This document shows, one piece after another, positions 15,910-16,311 of a DNA stretch of 16,311 nt. Made by a program: the position numbers and the translations under genes. Below the pieces are notes generated by a model that did not search any database, was not told the origin of the DNA, and saw nothing but the letters and a program-made list of their open reading frames with translations. The DNA is from Proteobacteria bacterium UBA652 (GTDB lineage: Bacteria; Pseudomonadota; Gammaproteobacteria; Nitrosococcales; Methylophagaceae). The stretch is from positions 1 through 16,311 of the forward strand of contig DBOG01000027.1 of the NCBI GenBank assembly GCA_002299915.1, in the 5' to 3' direction. Within the stretch, counting starts at the first letter, position 1. Every line of letters begins with the position of its first letter.

Positions 15910-16311
15910 CTGAACTTCCTCCTCCATAACAGGCTGACTTATTGCAATTCTTCGCGATAACTAAACATTCCGATTGCATTATGTCACAAACATAATCATA
16001 TATGGTTGATCGAGAAGCCATTTGAGCAAATGATCGGCACTGTTGGAAAAAACCACCACATAGGGTTTTAGCAGCATCAAAGCCTCTACGTGCTGCTACA
16101 CATATTTTCTCTTTTTCTTTTTTCAAAAAATTATCCTTCCATCGGTTCCAACCTTCGTCTGAATCATCATATTCATCCCCTTTACAGCGGCCAATACGCT
16201 GTTTAAAGTATGAGCACGTTGGATTATCAACAAACAATCCTTTCAAATCAACGAATGCTAGCGGCCCACCCCCAACATACCCAAACACATTAATCCCCCA
16301 CGCAACCCAAT
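15893..16311 (-). CDS. Rhs-family protein, C-terminal end with variable tail (5' part off window)
   Basis: The frame is open through the right window edge, so only the last 138 or so codons are seen. WGINVFGYVGGGPLAFVDLK, followed by GL, is the end of the Rhs repeat-associated core, whose usual form is GxNxYxYVxxNPxxxxDPxGL; here the Pro of DPxGL is changed (DLKGL). After it comes a tail of about 113 residues that I do not recognise. It is rich in charge (KEKEK, DEYDDSDEG) and holds nine cysteines in the last 131 residues (25, 35, 63, 77, 84, 101, 108, 115, 120 counted from VFGY). In Rhs proteins this position holds a swappable toxin. A cysteine-rich tail fits a disulfide-bonded extracytoplasmic domain, but activity is unknown. 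The lipoprotein gene overlaps its 3' end. Confidence 0.8.
   Translation of the reverse strand, partial: WVAWGINVFGYVGGGPLAFVDLKGLFVDNPTCSYFKQRIGRCKGDEYDDSDEGWNRWKDNFLKKEKEKICVAARRGFDAAKTLCGGFFQQCRSFAQMASRSTIYDYVCDIMQSECLVIAKNCNKSACYGGGSSDGTAS

Overview
The window looks like a chromosomal segment of a gammaproteobacterium of moderate GC content. The evidence is the block maf–rng–yhdP–tldD in the order familiar from Escherichia coli and relatives, plus a canonical NtrB/NtrC pair. The genus cannot be fixed from the sequence alone. Every gene I support lies on the minus strand, so transcription runs from high to low coordinates. I see no tRNA, rRNA or CRISPR array.

In transcription order, the right end (16311 to about 15002) is accessory DNA. 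It holds the C-terminal end of an Rhs-type protein that enters from outside the window and carries a cysteine-rich variable tail. An overlapping small lipoprotein gene follows, in the place where an immunity gene would sit. After it come a perfect tandem 11-bp repeat and a frameshifted C-terminal remnant of what looks like a REP-associated (IS200-like, RAYT) transposase.

The middle (15001 to 5615) is conserved housekeeping sequence: maf (nucleotide pyrophosphatase), rng (RNase G), a 140-bp imperfect palindrome, yhdP (AsmA-like envelope lipid-transport protein) and tldD (metalloprotease subunit). A PP-loop thiolase-like gene follows, translationally coupled to a TusA-like sulfur carrier, then a DUF4124 envelope protein. 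From yhdP to the DUF4124 gene the gaps are 21 bp or less, or the genes overlap, so this is a probable operon.

The left part (5614 to 2915) is the nitrogen regulation pair ntrB–ntrC. It has its own upstream region with a good sigma-54 type -24/-12 match and an NtrC-box-like site about 120 bp upstream of the predicted start, which suggests autoregulation. A possible terminator follows ntrC. After a 395-bp intergenic stretch with a perfect hairpin comes the 5' part of a large secreted surface protein built of DUF11-type repeats. It runs off the left edge with at least 853 codons and no stop.

The most novel-looking item is the Rhs tail plus lipoprotein pair, a candidate toxin/immunity pair with no family I recognise. 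Next are the coupled PP-loop/TusA cassette and the long palindrome beside a decayed RAYT.
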